64,000 nt of DNA from Edaphobacter dinghuensis (GCF_014640335.1 NZ_BMGT01000003.1:293149-357148); one strand, 5' to 3'. Positions 34,425 to 43,284 are shown, counted from the first letter of the stretch. Made by a program: numbers and translations. Notes: generated by a model from the sequence alone, not told the origin.

Positions 34425-34456
34425 GTTGCCGCCTCAGCGGGGCGGCAACATCTTTT
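34425..34456 (+). terminator. Hairpin terminator after tex
   Basis: GTTGCCGCC and GGCGGCAAC form a 9-bp stem followed by ATCTTTTCG. It starts within a few bases of the tex stop and lies partly inside the 3' end of the convergent SGNH gene. Confidence 0.75.
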
Positions 34457-35129
34457 CGATGATCTGCTGAACCTGTTGTGCCTGCACAGCGCTGCCTGCC
34501 TCGGTGTAATGGACATCGCCGTTGTGAAGATCGTCATGCGCAGCCATAAGAGCGTGCTGGTCGTCGATGGGGATATGGAAACGCTGCATCGTGCGAAGAG
34601 ATTCGGCGTTGCGTTGGTCAATGCGCGGGTTGGTGGCTCCGCCGGAGTCGGCTGCGTGAACAGGAGTGGTGGTGGCCCAGACCAGCTTTGCTCCGTGCGA
34701 TTTTGCGCGCAGCGCTTCGACCATTTGGGGAAGAGCGCTGCCGTAGGCGGCTTCCGTGTACTTCCACCCGTGCATTCCGTTGTTGAAGTGGATGACGGCA
34801 AACTTCAACGGAATCATGGCGAAGTAGTCGTCGATTTGATGAATGAGGCGTGGATCGCCAGAGGCTGCGGAGGTCGCGAAGAGATAGCAGTTGGCGCGGC
34901 CAGTCAGAAGTTTCGCCACCTCGGGATAGTAGCCACGAGTGATGGAGTCGCCAAGCAACAGCACATTGGGCAGCGCCGGATCGGGGGCGTCAGGCTTCGC
35001 GGCCCATGTCCACTCGATGGTCTCAAGAATGCTCGCGTGTGCAGCAGCTTTAGGTGACTGGGCGCCAGCGGCTGGAAGGATGAAGCCGCTGCTGACAAGA
35101 AGCGTGATGGCGCAAAGGCAACGTTGCAT
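34434..35129 (-). CDS. Exported SGNH/GDSL-type hydrolase
   Basis: The 231-residue product has a signal peptide (MQRCLCAITLLVSSGFILPA). The GDSL block is NVLLLGDSITRGYYPEVAKL (Ser of GDS as nucleophile), a block-III type FNNGMHGW supplies an Asn, and the C-terminal block has NGDVHYTEAGSAVQAQQ (HYT with the catalytic His, plus preceding Asp). The family includes esterases and carbohydrate deacetylases; the substrate is unknown. A role on plant-polysaccharide-derived esters is possible, but nothing nearby proves it. Confidence 0.86.
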   Translation of the reverse strand: MQRCLCAITLLVSSGFILPAAGAQSPKAAAHASILETIEWTWAAKPDAPDPALPNVLLLGDSITRGYYPEVAKLLTGRANCYLFATSAASGDPRLIHQIDDYFAMIPLKFAVIHFNNGMHGWKYTEAAYGSALPQMVEALRAKSHGAKLVWATTTPVHAADSGGATNPRIDQRNAESLRTMQRFHIPIDDQHALMAAHDDLHNGDVHYTEAGSAVQAQQVQQIIEKMLPPR

Positions 35130-35276
35130 GGAGTTTCCCGTGTAAGCGTATTTGCATGTGAAATTTATTTTTTACATATAACGGTCAGTGATGCTTATAG
35201 TTTGCAATTGGAGTCCTTGTCAAATTCTCCTTTGGCAATGGTGGACTCCGCCGCGCGAGAAGTTTAAACTTTGCAG

Positions 35277-35819
35277 ATGTACATGCGTTTTATCAGAACT
35301 TGTTTTCTGGGAATGATGGCGTTGGGACTGATGGGTGTGGCCCACGCGCAGACTGTAATCTATGGCGAGTTCACAGCAGCCAAGCTGAGTGCTCCAAATA
35401 CGTCGTGGATGTATGGGCCGACGGTGGGCCTGTATCACGACTCAGAGCATGGATTGTTTGCCACCGGGCTTGATATTCGAGGAACGTTTGCGGGCAGCGG
35501 AAACACCAATGGGGCGTATACCAACCAGTTGCTCGACACCGTCGAGGGTGGTGTGCGGCTTGCGATCACGCCGCGTGTTCTGCCGTTCAAGCCTTATGGA
35601 GAGGTGCTGGGTGGCCTTGGACATTTGAAGACCGGCGAAGGATCGGCACGGACGTCCTCGACCAAATTTGCCTACCAGTTTATTGGTGGCGTTGACTTTA
35701 CGATCTTGCCGCGGATCGATTGGCGAGTCGTGGACTTCAGCTATGGCAGGCTAGCGGGCCTTGGAGACAGCTTCGTTCCCAAGACGCTGAGCACGGGAAT
35801 CGTGTTTCGACTGCCGTAA
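35277..35819 (+). CDS. Outer-membrane beta-barrel protein
   Basis: This 180-residue product has a signal peptide (MYMRFIRTCFLGMMALGLMG...AHAQ). It is followed by alternating beta strands: TVIYGEFTAAKLSAPNTSWM, YGPTVGLYHDSEHGLFATGL, RLAITPRVLPFKPYGEVLGG and WRVVDFSYGRL, ending in GIVFRLP with a terminal aromatic-type strand. This fits the small OmpW/OmpX-like or acidobacterial 'outer membrane beta-barrel' group. The function is unknown. ATG 35277 is preferred to the in-frame TTG 35271. Confidence 0.8.
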   Translation: MYMRFIRTCFLGMMALGLMGVAHAQTVIYGEFTAAKLSAPNTSWMYGPTVGLYHDSEHGLFATGLDIRGTFAGSGNTNGAYTNQLLDTVEGGVRLAITPRVLPFKPYGEVLGGLGHLKTGEGSARTSSTKFAYQFIGGVDFTILPRIDWRVVDFSYGRLAGLGDSFVPKTLSTGIVFRLP

Positions 35820-35905
35820 GAGGGGCGTCAGCCGCGTACGAATGTATTTTGCGGAATGGCCATTACCTTTTATCATTAAAAGATGACCGAGATTCTGGAG
35901 AAAGA

Positions 35906-37081
35906 ATGACTGAGGTTTTGGAGCAGGAAGCTAAGGGAGCGTCTGCGCACGCTGCGAAGTACACACGCAACAATCCGTACTTTTCGACAGTTACTGTCAA
36001 CGAGTTGTTGACGGCTGAGGGGTCTGAAAAAGAGACCCGGCACGTAGAGCTATCGCTCGAAGATGGAATGACCTACACCCCCGGTGATGCGGTCGGGATT
36101 CTTCCCGAGAACCGCCCTGAGGCGGTGGCAGAGGTTCTAACGGCGCTGGGCTTTAAGGGCGATGAGCGCGTATTGGACCACTACAAGGTCGAGATCAGCC
36201 TCGAAGAGGCGCTGCGGACACGGCTTGGCATCGGTAAGCTCGCGCGCGGCAGCGTGAACCAGTACGCGAAGCTGGCACCCGAGATCGAAGGTCTGAAGGT
36301 GATGGTTGGCCCCGAGCATAAGGCTCGCGCCGAAGAGTATTGCTGGGGCCGCGAGTTTGTTGACCTCGCGACGGACTTTCCCGGTGTGGTGAAAGATCCG
36401 CAGGAGCTGTTCCATGTGTTGCAGCGTTTGACGCCGCGCATGTACTCCATCGCGTCGAGCCAGGCGATGCACAAGGACAATGTGCAGACCACAGTGCGTG
36501 TGGTGCGCTATGACGCGCATGGCCGCAGCCGTCAGGGTGTGGCTAGTGGGCATCTCGGCGACCGCGCCGGTGTTGGCGTCAAGATGCCGATCTTCCTTCA
36601 TGCGAATGGCAACTTCCGTCTGCCTGAGGACACCTCGGCTCCGGTGATCATGATCGGACCGGGAACCGGAATCGCGCCCTTCCGCTCCTTCCTTGAGGAA
36701 CGTCAGGCGAAGGGCGAGACCGGCGACAACTGGCTCTTCTTCGGCGAACAGCGCGAGGCGATGGACTTTCTCTACAAAGAACAGCTTCAGGCGATGCACA
36801 AGGATGGCGTGTTGACGCATCTCGACACGGCGTTCTCGCGCGACCAGGCGAAGAAGGTCTATGTGCAGGACCGCATGCAGGAGAAGGCTGCGGAGCTGTA
36901 TGCATGGCTTGAGCGCGGAGCGTACTTCTACGTCTGCGGCGATGCCACTCGTATGGCAAAGGACGTGGAGACTGCATTGCTCGATGTCATCGCCAAAGGA
37001 TCGAACGGCACGCTGGAGCATGCGGCAGAGTATCTGGCTGCAATGAAGAAGCAGAAGCGCTACCAGAGAGACGTCTACTAA
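35906..37081 (+). CDS. CysJ-like FAD/NADPH reductase without FMN domain
   Basis: The 391-residue protein matches the C-terminal reductase half of sulfite reductase flavoprotein and related diflavin reductases. The FAD-binding part has SVNQYAKLAPEIEG in the helical insert and RMYSIASSQAMHKDNVQTTV (RxYS motif). The NADPH part has IMIGPGTGIAPFRSFLEERQ and FFGEQR, then YFYVCGDATRMAKDVETALL and the final YQRDVY (C-terminal aromatic over FAD). No flavodoxin-like FMN domain precedes it; the start ATG is supported by GGAG. The electron acceptor is unknown; it must be a separate flavodoxin, ferredoxin or reductase subunit. Confidence 0.9.
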   Translation: MTEVLEQEAKGASAHAAKYTRNNPYFSTVTVNELLTAEGSEKETRHVELSLEDGMTYTPGDAVGILPENRPEAVAEVLTALGFKGDERVLDHYKVEISLEEALRTRLGIGKLARGSVNQYAKLAPEIEGLKVMVGPEHKARAEEYCWGREFVDLATDFPGVVKDPQELFHVLQRLTPRMYSIASSQAMHKDNVQTTVRVVRYDAHGRSRQGVASGHLGDRAGVGVKMPIFLHANGNFRLPEDTSAPVIMIGPGTGIAPFRSFLEERQAKGETGDNWLFFGEQREAMDFLYKEQLQAMHKDGVLTHLDTAFSRDQAKKVYVQDRMQEKAAELYAWLERGAYFYVCGDATRMAKDVETALLDVIAKGSNGTLEHAAEYLAAMKKQKRYQRDVY

Positions 37082-37105
37082 ATCTGAAGCATCTCAGTCG
37101 AAACC

Positions 37106-37160
37106 ATCAGGCCGGTCCGAGATTTCGGAGCCGGCCTGATCTTCTTTGTGGGCTTATTTT
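37106..37160 (+). terminator. Strong terminator after the CysJ-like gene
   Basis: ATCAGGCCGG and CCGGCCTGAT form a perfect outer stem with an inner CCGAG/CGGA extension. It is followed by CTTCTTTG and, a few bases later, a TTTTTT run. It starts 25 bp after the stop codon. Confidence 0.88.
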
Positions 37161-37261
37161 TTCTCGATCTACCTACACTATTTGACAGACCCGCTCTCTT
37201 TCGCAGATCGAGCTCAAAATTTATCTACTGATATAACACTGTTTACAGCGCAAGCTCGTCG

Positions 37262-38839
37262 ATGAAAAACAATGCACACAACCCTTGTAAAAGCGGGGTC
37301 CATCATAGAGGGGTGCCCTTCTTTTTAGATACGCGGGAGACGGTGCAGCGCTTTGGGAGTGCTGTAGCGGAGTTCCGCTCGCTGCTCGATAGAAATCACG
37401 TTACTCATGGATCGCCGAACGATCTCTTCGAATTTACGAGAACACTCGAAGAGAGCAACCAGTTTCGGATGGATCTCTCCGCGATGGTTAAATCGGTCAT
37501 GAGTAAAGAGAGAGACGAATTGCTGCTCACCGACATGATGAGCATCATCGCCGCTTCGGTTGGTGGCCCGTCTGTCACGGATACAGATGTCGATATCACA
37601 AAGCCGACGAACACGCTGATGGAGTTCCTTCTGGGTACCGGCTGCTGGAACTGGAAGCAGTTCGGTGTTACCAGGTCGATAGCTCAACGCGCTGCCGCGC
37701 CATCGGTTCGTATGGAAGAGCCTGAGCCGATCCGGATCTCGCTTCCTATCTCGCGAACGAAACCTGCCGCCGAGATGCCGGAAGACAAAGCCAGCCTGCT
37801 TGAGATCTCGAAGGAGCTGCGCCAGACGCTTTCTCGTCTTGAGAGCAATACCCAGCAGGTCAAACAGCATCTGGAATCCATTGAGCGGCGGATTGGCAAG
37901 CTCGAATCGGCCCCAATGAGCGATCCGGTAAACAAGCTGGCAGGACTTGAGCCTCTTCTTCACCGCGGCACAACCGATATCCCAGCTCCAAAGCCTGTCG
38001 CGCCAGTCGTCAGAGAGATGCCGAGAGAGGTGCCCACGCCAATTGATCCTCCTCTGTCGACTCGCGGCCGCGCTGTATTCTCCGGGCCAGCTTTTCACGA
38101 TGTATCCGGAGCAGACGACGATGACGACTTCTCATCGCCGACGTTTGCCTACGGCACTGAAAAAAGAAGCAACATCGTTCCCCTTGCCATCTTCATCATT
38201 CTGGCGGCGATCGGCATAGCGATCTTCTTCTTTGTTCACTCTGCGCGGGGCAGTGCGTTGTTGAATGCAGAGTTGGCGCGCTTTAAGCAGAATCACATTG
38301 GCAGCTCTCCCACCCCAGCGCCCTCTGCTCCTGCGGCAACTCCACCGGCTACACCACTACCCGCAACGGGTACATCCTCCACGACTCCGCCGCCGTCGTC
38401 GGATCAGCACAATGCTACTGGTGCCAATGCAGCAGTACCGGCGCCTGCAGCGACGACTTCCGCCTCTGAAGACACCAGTTCTACAGCATCATCATCGGAA
38501 GCAGACGCACGCTCCCTCTCCAGCGATCCAAAGATCAAGTACATTCCGGCGAATATGATGGAAGGATATCTGCTCTCTGCACCGCGGCCCGAGTATCCCA
38601 CGCGGGCTCGAATCGACCATATCGAAGGACAGGTTGTGCTTCAGGCCATCATATCGAGAAGAGGGTCGATTCGAGCGTTGCATGCGATCAAGGGGCCCGA
38701 ATCTTTGCGCAGCGCGGCGGTTGCTGCTGTTCGCACCTGGCGATACAAGCCGTACTCTATCGATGGCCAAGCGCAGGATATCGCTACCACCATTTATGTC
38801 GACTTCACCTTGAGGCCGCCGCCAACGCTCGTTCGCTAG
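37262..38839 (+). CDS. TonB-family protein with large cytoplasmic N-terminal region
   Basis: The 525-residue protein has a single membrane helix at about 305-326 (NIVPLAIFIILAAIGIAIFF). A Pro/Thr/Ala-rich periplasmic linker (about 345-425) and a C-terminal TonB domain (about 430-520: PRPEYPTRARIDHIEGQVVL, SAAVAAVRTWRYKPYSIDGQ) follow. TonB transduces inner-membrane energy to outer-membrane transporters. Unusually, about 300 residues precede the helix: an unknown helical region (20-130), a predicted coiled coil (about 178-216) and a Pro-rich stretch. The N-terminal part may be a sensor or oligomerisation module. No exbB/exbD is adjacent. Confidence 0.82.
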   Translation: MKNNAHNPCKSGVHHRGVPFFLDTRETVQRFGSAVAEFRSLLDRNHVTHGSPNDLFEFTRTLEESNQFRMDLSAMVKSVMSKERDELLLTDMMSIIAASVGGPSVTDTDVDITKPTNTLMEFLLGTGCWNWKQFGVTRSIAQRAAAPSVRMEEPEPIRISLPISRTKPAAEMPEDKASLLEISKELRQTLSRLESNTQQVKQHLESIERRIGKLESAPMSDPVNKLAGLEPLLHRGTTDIPAPKPVAPVVREMPREVPTPIDPPLSTRGRAVFSGPAFHDVSGADDDDDFSSPTFAYGTEKRSNIVPLAIFIILAAIGIAIFFFVHSARGSALLNAELARFKQNHIGSSPTPAPSAPAATPPATPLPATGTSSTTPPPSSDQHNATGANAAVPAPAATTSASEDTSSTASSSEADARSLSSDPKIKYIPANMMEGYLLSAPRPEYPTRARIDHIEGQVVLQAIISRRGSIRALHAIKGPESLRSAAVAAVRTWRYKPYSIDGQAQDIATTIYVDFTLRPPPTLVR

Positions 38840-38874
38840 CAATGAGCGGTCGATTCGTGGTCGCAACAGACTTA

Positions 38875-39582
38875 TTATTCTGCAACTGGATCGGCAACGG
38901 TATCGATCTTCTTCGCCGCGAGGCTCGACGGTAGCTTGAGCGAGACGCCAATCATCCAGACAATGCTGATGAAGCGGCCTACAGGAATGAAGTAGCCTGC
39001 CTTGAAGGTAAGCACCGTCAGCGTCGCCAGTTCACACGCAACGGCGACAGCAATGCCAAGCCACATCAGCCAACGCGGTATGAACTTGTAGCAGCTTGCC
39101 GTCAGAGATACGCCTGCGACAAAGAAGCCGAGCAGTATCACGAAGGCCGGCCCCGCACCCGCGAAGCTGACGGCTCGCAGGGCCTGTAGTGCGCCTCCTG
39201 CCTCGGCGATACCGGGCCTGGTGAGTGACCAGTTTGCAAGGGCTGAGAGTACCAGCATCACCGTAGCGCCGATACCGCCGAGGAATGCGATGGACTCTCC
39301 GGCAGCACTGACGCCAAGAAATCGCAGACGGCTCACCGTGGTTGCGATGAAGAGAGCCAGTGGAATTGCGGATAGCAGCTCGAAGAAAGAGCCTAGCTTA
39401 ATCGTCCAGCCATATTGAGCAATATAGGCGACCGCCTTTTCAGCAGAGTCATGCGGAATGGCAAAGGCAGCGTTGAGCCTTGATCCTCCCGCTATCAACA
39501 GCCCGGCGTAGACGATCGTCAGCAACAGCAGATTAGGACCAGCGTGGCGTTGCTCTGGTATGGAAATCGCATCCTGTTTCAT
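38875..39582 (-). CDS. DUF4386-like multi-pass membrane protein
   Basis: This protein of about 235 residues has six or so membrane helices: LLLLTIVYAGLLIAGGSRLN, GSFFELLSAIPLALFIATTV, FLGGIGATVMLVLSALANW, FAGAGPAFVILLGFFVAGVS and others. The layout resembles DUF4386-type proteins. The function is unknown. ATG 39582 is preferred because AGGA lies 5 nt upstream; in-frame ATG 39597 and an upstream start at 39627 are possible. It lies after the CpxP-like gene on the same strand and could be co-transcribed with it. Confidence 0.65.
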   Translation of the reverse strand: MKQDAISIPEQRHAGPNLLLLTIVYAGLLIAGGSRLNAAFAIPHDSAEKAVAYIAQYGWTIKLGSFFELLSAIPLALFIATTVSRLRFLGVSAAGESIAFLGGIGATVMLVLSALANWSLTRPGIAEAGGALQALRAVSFAGAGPAFVILLGFFVAGVSLTASCYKFIPRWLMWLGIAVAVACELATLTVLTFKAGYFIPVGRFISIVWMIGVSLKLPSSLAAKKIDTVADPVAE

Positions 39583-39641
39583 TATCTTCCTCGTCATGAA
39601 TCTTTGTGATAAGTGGCGAGTCGCCAATGTATCGCTGCTGC

Positions 39642-40127
39642 TTACTGAATCTGCCGTTGCATTCTGGCTGCGACATGATCGAGCCTGTCGAGCATGCGGC
39701 GTTGCATATCATCTGCCGATCTGCGCTGGCTATCGTCGAGCACCTTGGCATAGATTCGTGATTTGATCAGCTCTTTCTCGACCATCAGCTTGGCGAAGGT
39801 ATTACCCTCGGCAGTAGCGATGGTCTGAACCTTGTTTTGATCAAATGCCCCATTGACAGTTGCGTCGACCATCTGATGAGCCTCGCCGAGCAACTCCTGC
39901 AACAATGCTGCGACGGTTGGCCTCTCCGCATCGACAATCGAGCGCGTCTCGGCCACCTGCGCCTTGCTCATATGCAGCTCGCGAGCCACATGAGCAAGCG
40001 GTCCGCGGTGCCAGCCAGGGCCGCACCAGCCGCGTCTTCCTCTGAACCCTGCTCGTGCCACGGCAGCACCGGCAACGATGACGATCACTACGATTACTGT
40101 CACTATCCAAAAAGTTTTGCGTTTCAT
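39642..40127 (-). CDS. CpxP/Spy-like periplasmic stress protein
   Basis: The 161-residue product has a signal anchor (KTFWIVTVIVVIVIVAGAAV). A Gly/Arg/Trp-rich patch follows, then a helical domain with LHMSKAQVAETRSIVDAERP and later VEKELIKSRIYAKVLDDSQR. This is the LTxxQ/Spy/metal-resistance helical hairpin family, which includes CpxP and ZraP and acts as a periplasmic chaperone or sensor modulator. It is divergent from a response-regulator/kinase pair and shares its control region, as cpxP does with cpxRA, so a CpxP-like role is likely. Confidence 0.75.
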   Translation of the reverse strand: MKRKTFWIVTVIVVIVIVAGAAVARAGFRGRRGWCGPGWHRGPLAHVARELHMSKAQVAETRSIVDAERPTVAALLQELLGEAHQMVDATVNGAFDQNKVQTIATAEGNTFAKLMVEKELIKSRIYAKVLDDSQRRSADDMQRRMLDRLDHVAARMQRQIQ

Positions 40128-40193
40128 TCGTACACCTCTCCAACTTCTTATCTCGAGTACAGCATCGGTAAGAGGAGAGTGCGATTAAGGTTG

Positions 40194-40218
40194 GTAAAGG
40201 ATTGTAAAGACAAGTAAA
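40194..40218. promoter_or_regulatory. Triple CpxR-type box between cpxP-like and cpxR-like genes
   Basis: Three direct GTAAA copies begin at 40194, 40204 and 40214, each separated by exactly five bases. The E. coli CpxR box is GTAAA-N5-GTAAA, so this contains two overlapping perfect boxes. It lies 67 bp upstream of the cpxP-like start and 70 bp upstream of the regulator start, suited to divergent autoregulation. Confidence 0.82.
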
Positions 40219-40287
40219 GATTGTTCCATCGGCTGTTAATGCGGCTAACATCGTGAGGGATGGAGTCGAGAGGTTAAACACGCTGCC

Positions 40288-40980
40288 ATGAGTTCATTGC
40301 TGATCATCGACGACGACGTAGAGCTTTGCACGTTACTTACCGAGCGGCTCGCCGAAGAAGGCTTTCTTTTGCACGCCGTGCACAATGGGCGAGAGGGGCT
40401 GGAGCGCGCCCTCACCGGTGCCTACTCTCTTGTGATCCTCGATGTGATGTTGCCGCGAATGGGAGGGATGGAGGTGCTCAGCGAGCTGCGGATGCGCTCC
40501 TCGATTCCTGTTCTGATGCTGACGGCGCGCGGCGACGATATCGATCGCATCATCGGCCTTGAGGTAGGTGCAGATGACTATCTGCCCAAGCCGTTTAATC
40601 CGCGAGAGCTAGTCGCCCGCATCAAGGCAATTCTGCGGCGACTCGATGAGCGGCGAGCAGGATCGAACAGCTTCACCGCAGGAGACATCACGATCGATAC
40701 CGCACAGCGAGAGGCATGGGTCGCCGGTAAACCGGTGTCGCTAACGACCGTTGAATTTGCCCTGCTCGAAGCGTTGGTTCGAAACCCAGGGCGAGCGTTG
40801 ACGCGCGACTACCTGACAGACACGGCGCTGGGGCGAAAGCAGGGAGCGTTCGATCGCTCGATCGACGTGCATATCAGCAATCTGCGCAAGAAGCTGGACT
40901 CACACGGCGACACGGAGCGCATCAAGACCATTCGAGGCAGCGGTTATCTCCTCGCATCTCGTTCGGCTGAGGAGCTTTGA
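40288..40980 (+). CDS. CpxR-like OmpR-family response regulator
   Basis: The 230-residue protein has a receiver domain with acidic residues D8-D10, phosphorylation site D52 (VILDVMLP) and K101 (DDYLPKPF). An OmpR/PhoB winged-helix DNA-binding domain spans about 130-228 (LTTVEFALLEALVRNPGRAL, then HISNLRKKLDSHG). It forms a pair with the kinase that begins 2 bp after its stop. With a CpxP-like gene divergently placed and a GTAAA-N5 triple box between them, it is best called CpxR-like. Confidence 0.93.
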   Translation: MSSLLIIDDDVELCTLLTERLAEEGFLLHAVHNGREGLERALTGAYSLVILDVMLPRMGGMEVLSELRMRSSIPVLMLTARGDDIDRIIGLEVGADDYLPKPFNPRELVARIKAILRRLDERRAGSNSFTAGDITIDTAQREAWVAGKPVSLTTVEFALLEALVRNPGRALTRDYLTDTALGRKQGAFDRSIDVHISNLRKKLDSHGDTERIKTIRGSGYLLASRSAEEL

Positions 40981-40982
40981 AT

Positions 40983-42365
40983 ATGCAGCGTCTGTTCGTC
41001 AAGATCTTTCTCTGGTTCTGGGCCACCGTGGTCCTCACCGGAATCACGCTTGTGCTCGCCTTTGCGCTGCAACCGCAAAGCGTGCCTTCCCACTGGCAGA
41101 AAAGCCTCGAAGATACGACCAGATACTTTGGCAGTGCAGCCGTTGAGACGTTCGAGCAGGGAGATGTCACCGAGCCCACACGCCACATGCATCGCCATTT
41201 TTCCATGGACGACGCGCATGTTCGCGCCTGTCTCTTCGACGCTGTGGGCAAGCCACTGGCAGGCCAGGACTGCGCGGAGTTTTCAAAGCTCGTCACTCAT
41301 ATCATCTCTGGCAGGCCAAGGGCTTTCGAGATGCGGCGGGGGCTGGTAAGGATGGCCATTCCTATTCAAGGTGCCAGCGGCCGCAGCTACATCTACTCGA
41401 CCGAATTGCTGGCCGGACCTAGCGCTGCATTTGGTCTCAATCCCATGGTTGTCCTGCTGCGTGCGGGACTGGCATTGTTTGTGTCCGGCATTGTCTGTTA
41501 TTTTTTGACGCGCTATTTGACTAAGCCCATTCTTCGCTTACGCTCTGCCGCGCAGGAGATTGCAGCCGGGCAGTTGAGCGTTCGTGCAGATACCGTGCTG
41601 GAATTGCGCCGGGACGAATTTGGAGATCTCGTGCGAGACTTCAATCGAATGGCGAGCAAGACAGAGAATCTTATCTCTACCCAGCGCCAGTTGTTGAATG
41701 ATGTTTCTCACGAGCTGCGCTCTCCATTGGCGCGAATCAATGTGGCATTGGATCTGCTACGCCGTCGTTCCGGCGAAGACCCAGCATTGGATCGCATGGA
41801 GAGCGATGTGCAGCGGCTGAATGAGATGATTGGGAGGTTGTTGACGGTCGCCAGGCTTGAAGCAGCTTCGACGTTACAGAACTCCGTGCAGGTCAATCTG
41901 TCAGGGCTTGTCTCAAGCATCGCTGGCGACGCCGAGTTTGAAGCGCAACAGCGAGGATGCCACGTAGACATTGTTCAGGAAGCGAACCTGGCCGTGATGG
42001 GAGATCCGAGTCTGCTGCGAAGCGCGATTGAAAATGTTCTTCGTAATGCGGTCAGATTTACGGCAGCCGGTACGGCCGTCGAAGTCAATCTTCGCGAGAA
42101 CACCGCGTCGGAGAATCATGAAGCGATCATCGTCGTGCGAGATCACGGGCCCGGTGTGCCTGAGACGGAGCTTACGCAGATCTTCAAGCCTTTTTATCGT
42201 CTGGACAATCCTGGAGATGCAAACTCAACCGGCGCGGGGCTTGGCCTGGCAATTGCCAAAAGGATTGTGCGCTTTCATGGAGGTACGATTCGCGCTGTGA
42301 ATGATCCCGGCGGCGGCTTAAGCGTTGAGATGATTCTGCCCAGCATTCATGCGAGTGCGGCATGA
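40983..42365 (+). CDS. CpxA-like sensor histidine kinase
   Basis: This 460-residue membrane kinase has helices at about 7-28 and 157-178 around a periplasmic sensor domain, then a HAMP linker. The HisKA domain has the phospho-acceptor H243 in NDVSHELRSPLARINVALDL. The ATPase domain carries an N-box (SAIENVLRNAVRFT), DHGPGVPE and GAGLGLAIAKRIV. DVSHELRSPL is the CpxA/EnvZ-type H box. ATG 40983 is chosen since GAGGAG lies 8 nt upstream; an in-frame TTG at 40977 overlaps the regulator stop. Confidence 0.93.
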   Translation: MQRLFVKIFLWFWATVVLTGITLVLAFALQPQSVPSHWQKSLEDTTRYFGSAAVETFEQGDVTEPTRHMHRHFSMDDAHVRACLFDAVGKPLAGQDCAEFSKLVTHIISGRPRAFEMRRGLVRMAIPIQGASGRSYIYSTELLAGPSAAFGLNPMVVLLRAGLALFVSGIVCYFLTRYLTKPILRLRSAAQEIAAGQLSVRADTVLELRRDEFGDLVRDFNRMASKTENLISTQRQLLNDVSHELRSPLARINVALDLLRRRSGEDPALDRMESDVQRLNEMIGRLLTVARLEAASTLQNSVQVNLSGLVSSIAGDAEFEAQQRGCHVDIVQEANLAVMGDPSLLRSAIENVLRNAVRFTAAGTAVEVNLRENTASENHEAIIVVRDHGPGVPETELTQIFKPFYRLDNPGDANSTGAGLGLAIAKRIVRFHGGTIRAVNDPGGGLSVEMILPSIHASAA

Positions 42366-42417
42366 GCGCTGCAAAATTCACTGCCACACGCCACTCTACG
42401 CGGCTTCTCGATATTGA

Positions 42418-43284
42418 TTAAAAGCTATAGCCAACACCGAAAGAGGCAACAGGGAAGAACGAAGCGTAGCTCAGGTTATTATTGTTGCGCCGAATGAATG
42501 CTGCAAGGTCGTGTTGAAAGTCTGCATCCTGCTGCACAGGCTGGCAGCCCAGCGGCTCCGGCTGCGACGGATCGCAGGCGCTTCCGCTAAAGTCGACCTT
42601 CAGCGTTGGCTGGCCGACGTAGTAGAAGCCTACCTCGACCGGAAAGCTGAAGTGCTTTCCGCTGCGCGGGATGATGTTGCCATAACCGATCGTCAATCCC
42701 GGCGAGGTCTTCCAGACACCGATGGAGGCGCTTCCATGCAGCGGATCGGTCTGGCTGCTGACGTAATCTCCATTGTTCAGAGAGATCGTCTCTCCCGCAG
42801 GCACAATCACCGAGGCACGCACGTTGGTCTGATTGAGGAAGACGAGCAGAGGGCTTACGTGAAAGCCATTATGAAAAGGGAACCAATCGAGCGAGGCCCG
42901 GCCGCCGCCAAGGCGCAACGTCGCGTTGACGTTCGCGCCCTCCTCCTGGAACGCGGTGGAGTAGCCGAAGAGCTCGCCTCCTAAGCGCACATTGAAGTGA
43001 GGCGCAACCGCCAGTGCAATATCGCCGCCGATGCCATTGAGGCCTGCATGCACATCGACGCCAAGACGACGCGAGGAACGCATTGCAATCGCGCCTGAGC
43101 CCGTCGATGCGCCAAGCGATTGAGAGGGCTGTGTTGCGTTGCCGTCCGTGCTGGAGCTGACGCCGGAGGACGAGGAGATGAGCGGAGCAGGGAGGGGAAG
43201 ATGGAGAACGGGAGTCGTTTGTGCATGGGCCGCAGGGATGAACAAAGACAAAAAGGATAGGACTGCACCATGGGTCAATTTCAT
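42418..43284 (-). CDS. Outer-membrane barrel-like protein of unknown function
   Basis: The 288-residue product has a signal peptide (MKLTHGAVLSFLSLFIPAAH AQ). A Ser-rich linker follows, then a barrel-like region: RLGVDVHAGLNGIGGDIALA, VAPHFNVRLGGELFGYSTAF and SLDWFPFHNGFHVSPLLVFL, with a final FPVASFGVGYSF strand ending in Phe. It may also contain a short disulfide loop (CDPSQPEPLGC). The function is unknown. ATG 43284 has AGGAGT 9 nt upstream. The 283-bp gap to the next gene at 43568 contains no evident gene. Confidence 0.72.
   Translation of the reverse strand: MKLTHGAVLSFLSLFIPAAHAQTTPVLHLPLPAPLISSSSGVSSSTDGNATQPSQSLGASTGSGAIAMRSSRRLGVDVHAGLNGIGGDIALAVAPHFNVRLGGELFGYSTAFQEEGANVNATLRLGGGRASLDWFPFHNGFHVSPLLVFLNQTNVRASVIVPAGETISLNNGDYVSSQTDPLHGSASIGVWKTSPGLTIGYGNIIPRSGKHFSFPVEVGFYYVGQPTLKVDFSGSACDPSQPEPLGCQPVQQDADFQHDLAAFIRRNNNNLSYASFFPVASFGVGYSF

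Noticed and set aside
35720..35905. N-terminal extension of the CysJ-like protein to 35720
   Set aside because: It overlaps the preceding outer-membrane gene in another frame and lacks conserved features; ATG 35906 has a good ribosome binding site.
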